A stretch of 64,000 nt of DNA from assembly GCA_011009095.1 (NCBI GenBank), contig VTPC01090572.1, positions 379,935 through 443,934 on the forward strand, given 5' to 3'. The translations under genes were made by a program, and so were the position numbers. Shown piece by piece: positions 61,201 to 64,000 of the stretch. The notes beneath the pieces were generated by a model. That model saw nothing but the letters and a program-made list of their open reading frames with translations. It searched no databases and was not told where the DNA came from. Within the stretch, counting starts at the first letter, position 1. Every line of letters begins with the position of its first letter. Source of the stretch: Ignelater luminosus (lineage: Eukaryota; Arthropoda; Insecta; Coleoptera; Elateridae).

Positions 61201-62132
61201 GAACACTGCACTGGAACTGTTGTCTTATTTGCCACCAGTATTTCCTGATTTGTTTCTTCAGAAACATTCCACAACCAGTTTTTGTTCGCTGTCAAGTGGA
61301 CACTGGCATATGAGTCGCCATACCAGTCTTCTTCATTAAAGGACCCACTTAAAAATACTGTAGAAAAAGCGTTTGTTTGTTTCCGCACAGTCCCTGTATT
61401 AGGATTTGAATTATTTACGGAAATATACGGACATTGTGATCGATAATGTCCAATGTTTTTGCACTTGTAACATCTGACAGTTTTCTTCTCAATGTTCATT
61501 GGTCCGCCATTTTGGCTCTTCGTGGGCATATACTTCTTTTGGTGTTGCCATTTTCTCGAAGTGGCGAATGCCGATTCAACTTCACTTCCGCTATGTTTAT
61601 GAGCAGATTCCATGTCAAGAAGCTTACTTTTAATGGCGTCCGTTGTCACTTGAATCTCCGAATGCTCAATCGCCATGATCATCGGTGCGTATTTTTCAGG
61701 CAATCCAGCTAGTAACAATGAACCAATCCACACATCATTTATTGCAAATCCTGTTCCGTTCAACTTCTGTCCCGTTTCAATAATTTGAGTAACATATGAA
61801 GTCATACAACTGCAATTTTCTAAACGAATAGAATTAAAATTCCTCAGTAAGCTTATTCTTCTTGCAAATCCAGAATCATCGAATAAACTTTTTAATTTAT
61901 TCCACAGTTCATAAGTAGTTGCCACGTTCCTTATGTGCACGTATAATGATAGATCTATTGTCAGAAGCAATTTTGCCTTTGCCTTCGCATCGTCCACAGA
62001 ATCTACTGATTCCTTTATATACTTCATCATTCCTTCCGAAATTAAGAAGTTTTCTGCAGCAAAGACCCACTCATCGTAATTATCCCGTCCTTTTAATTTT
62101 GGGACGTTCGTAATGTAGTTAGCCGCCGCCAT
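58222..62132 (-). CDS. Ty1/copia retrotransposon gag-pol, one frameshift in RNase H
   Basis: A single frame of about 1200 residues starts best at MAAANYITN (62132); an upstream in-frame ATG at 62165 adds 11 residues. Numbering from 62165: gag with CCHC knuckle C232-C235-H240-C245; protease motif at 284-287 reading DSYA instead of DSGA; integrase HHCC (H413, H417, C447, C450) and catalytic D477, D540, E576 (HTDICGP, RSDNGLEYC, QNGLCERMNR); reverse transcriptase with ARLVAKGFSQ, AFLNGDL and the YVDD box at 999-1002; RNase H FVDADWG near 1163. About 58600 the frame shifts and the rest of RNase H (ALSSTEAEYIGISE, then NRSKHVDIRYHF and MPADLLTKSLN) continues in another frame to 58222. The order and YVDD box establish copia. 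Few lesions point to a fairly young copy, but the frameshift and protease change probably inactivate it. Confidence 0.93.
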
Positions 62133-62288
62133 TTTATTGATGTAGCTGCACACCGCACACAACACAAAAGGAAACAGTCCAATTAAGCTATAATCCTACT
62201 ACGAAATACACCTAGTACGTAAACAAGTAGCCCACTTTTACTTTTAGTACTGTTTTCGCGATTATCTGATCTAATTGGGCTTCCATAC

Positions 62289-62398
62289 TTTTGTTGACTG
62301 AGCCATGATTTTCTTCTTTCTGAGTCTCTAGGTAAACGTTTCATAAGAAACCCTTTAGTGCTTGAATTACTGCAACTCACAGAAGCACACCCAGGCAT
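62289..62398 (-). CDS. THAP-type zinc finger, N-terminal exon or fragment
   Basis: From ATG at 62398 the minus strand reads MPGCASVSCSNSSTKGFLMK, then RLPRDSERRKSW. This matches the start of THAP domains (C-x4-C, then an FPxD-like word, then a conserved Trp), a DNA-binding fold found in P-element-type transposases and many insect proteins. The frame stays open to 62183, but the later Cys and His of the C2CH site are not seen. A possible donor (aaa|gtatgg) at 62288-62287 would end the exon before the similarity fades. It lies just upstream of the copia gag in the same orientation, where a 5' LTR would be expected. Confidence 0.55.
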
Positions 62399-62889
62399 TG
62401 TTAACTTTGAAATACAACAACAAATTTTCGATTACTATCAGTTGAAACAGCTTGAATCTTAGAAATTACATGCTATACATAACCTTACTTCTTTCAAATT
62501 TAAAATTTAAATATTAAGTTGTGTACACATTTAGTGAAAATTCTAGATTTCACATGGAGTTATTAAAACGTGGTTTAACATCAAATTTTGTTTATCTTAT
62601 GACGGAAATTCCTTCCATCTACGTTCTGTCAAAGTACTTATCTCTTTCAGGAAACAAAAACTTAGTAAAATACTTTTGTTATAAATTTACAATAAAATTT
62701 TGAAAGTAGTCTTATTAGAAAATTGTTTTCAAAAGTCTTTTCTTTTCTTTTTTTCTTCTTAGCTAAACACATGCAGTCAAGTGAAATTTCGATGCATAAT
62801 GGCTGTGACTGGTTTCATCAAATGAAATTAACTCACTTCAGTGTCGCCACTGTCTTGTTAAAGTCACTGTATTATGTTTGCTTAACTAG
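62399..62889. other. Non-coding, nothing recognised
   Basis: AT-rich DNA upstream of the THAP fragment. No LTR copy matching the presumed 3' LTR of the copia element was found here. Confidence 0.4.
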
Positions 62890-63190
62890 TGCAACATTAA
62901 ACAATGACACTCTTGACATACTCTTCTACATTAATGTCGAATTCTTCTGTTTCTCCTTCATTTGTTCTTACTACTGCTGTTGTTTTTACCATTGTCATTT
63001 GTATTACTTTGATTAGCTTTGTGGGCATCTTTCTTCTTTTCAATTCTCCAATTAGTTTCTTTCGGTTGATTTTACCAAATGTTTGTTTAAAGTTTCTGAA
63101 CAGCATGTGCAGTTCTGCATTGTGTTCGTATGATTTTTCTAATATTTTGTAGTTGTTGACCATCCTGGTCTGAATCCCTTTTGATCGTTG
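62890..63190 (-). pseudogene. LINE (RTE-like) reverse transcriptase fragment
   Basis: The minus strand first reads QKGFRPGWSTT (about 63186-63150). After a frameshift come EHNAELHMLFRNFKQTFG and INRKKLIGELKRRKMPTKLI, with TAVVRTNEGETEEFDIN near the end. These are consecutive blocks of a LINE reverse transcriptase (GFRxGRST, then FIDFxxAFD). The two Asp of the FxDFxxAFD box read Asn and Gly, so the fragment is catalytically dead. A different copy from the LINE at 29239, and 5' and 3' parts are missing. Confidence 0.82.
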
Positions 63191-63199
63191 TTCAACGAA

Positions 63200-64000
63200 A
63201 ATGCCACCAAAGGTGGCCAGCTATTTAGAGAATTTAATCTCTATTTAGCCTGGATGTGGTGATTGATGATGTGTTCCTGCGATGCTCGCTGGTGGGGCGG
63301 TTGATTGATGCTGGAGATCTCGATGGATGGCATCAAGCAGTTTCCTCGCCGACCCCAGGGCAAGCGCAACGATCGAATTCGTGTCAGTGGGGGAGAGGAG
63401 GAAAGATTGCAGAAAAAACGGTTCTTTTCAGAATGGTGTTGGTGTTGTTGTGTGGTGAGGTGATTGTGAGTGGGTGTTTATGGAGCGATATAAGATATTC
63501 CGGTATTTGCCTTCACCGCCAAGGTAAACTACGGTAAAACCTTGGCGAGAACAGGCCGATTCCTCTGCTGGTCCTGCAATAAAACGAGAGGCGCAGAAAA
63601 AGATATTCTGATGTATGGGTGTAGTATTAGGAAGCAGGGGTTGGTGGGTCTCGCGGTGTTTTCAGAGGCGGATTATCGGAGGGCAATAGGGATATTTTCA
63701 AGCACGTCCTCCAGATCTGGGGTTAGGTAGGTGGGGTTGCCGAGATAAATGGCGGGTGGTCGTGGGGGGGACTTGAATTTGTACTTTGTGTGGCGGGGTT
63801 GGAAGGTTGATAAGTGATAACAAATGATGATAAGTCAATGTCGGCATCGCCTATCATTTTTTCGTATTTAGGAAATACACAAGTGACTTCATCTGCAGAT
63901 GTGATATCCACAAAACCAGTTTAGCTTTAAAAGAGTTTACAGATCCAAGCTATATATGTTTGTCTTTTCCCTCCAGCTCCAAGTTTAAATAATTCAATTT
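63200..64000. other. Less AT-rich right end with GT-rich dispersed repeat, copy 2
   Basis: A GT-rich tract at 63430-63480 runs into gccttcaccgccaaggtaaa (about 63509) and acggtaaaaccttggcgag, an arrangement resembling 39600-39870. At 63723-63911 the minus frame MDITSADEVTCVFPKYEKMI ... is open for 62 codons and acidic at its start; it may be an exon or TE fragment, but no family is recognised. The window ends inside this region. Confidence 0.35.

Noticed and set aside
59798-62113. Plus-strand frames inside the copia element
   Set aside because: Antisense shadows of the long gag-pol frame.
1-64000. CRISPR arrays, operons or other prokaryote-type systems
   Set aside because: The repeats lack unique spacers of constant length, the only clear host gene has spliceosomal introns, and no prokaryotic genes were seen.

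Overview
The window is AT-rich animal DNA, almost certainly from an insect. It has one recognisable host gene with short GT-AG introns at the left end, followed by about 58 kb of non-coding DNA packed with decayed transposons and diverged tandem repeats. Three N runs (12247-12560, 24134-24233, 39344-39443) mark it as a draft assembly. I cannot place the species below the level of insect.

Host gene (1-5958). The plus strand carries the 3' end of a Domino/EP400-type SWI2/SNF2 remodeler. Eight exons can be joined with consistent phases into 811 codons plus a stop. They encode a SANT/Myb domain and a long Gln/Ala/Thr/Ser-rich tail. The ATPase part lies to the left of the window. Two other host-like signals are weaker: a possible promoter and non-coding first exon at 6300-6512, and a possible first coding exon on the minus strand at 36877-37045.

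Transposon landscape. DNA transposons: an internally deleted mariner-like element (8578-9809); a second transposase scrap (17322-17576) beside a TA-flanked MITE whose relative lies at 24234-24371; a degraded hAT element of ZMYM1-like type with CAGGGCCGGCG ends (21356-23352); three copies of a roughly 0.9 kb MITE with about 185 bp terminal inverted repeats and a nested internal inverted repeat (15280-16195, 35765-36641, 45192-46091), plus eroded relatives; and a fold-back element with roughly 400 bp arms and mariner transposase motifs in its loop (56710-57717). Retroelements: LINE pieces at 17760-18311, 29239-31345 and 62890-63190; a Gypsy primer-binding site with a gag start (35026-35291); a Gypsy pol remnant (47480-48590); and a nearly complete Ty1/copia gag-pol on the minus strand (58222-62132) with one frameshift in RNase H.

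Tandem and dispersed repeats. A roughly 55 bp satellite-like array lies at 13562-14315 and a strongly diverged compound array at 27255-29235. A 9-bp-unit minisatellite occurs at three distant loci (18675, 39955, 51052), each followed by the same non-repetitive tail, which suggests it moves as a unit. A THAP zinc-finger start (62289-62398) lies directly upstream of the copia element.

Apart from the domino gene, nothing here forms a working pathway. I found no convincing rRNA, tRNA, CRISPR or prokaryotic-type gene system. The most interesting material is structural: nested-palindrome MITEs, the fold-back mariner, and the travelling 9-bp minisatellite.
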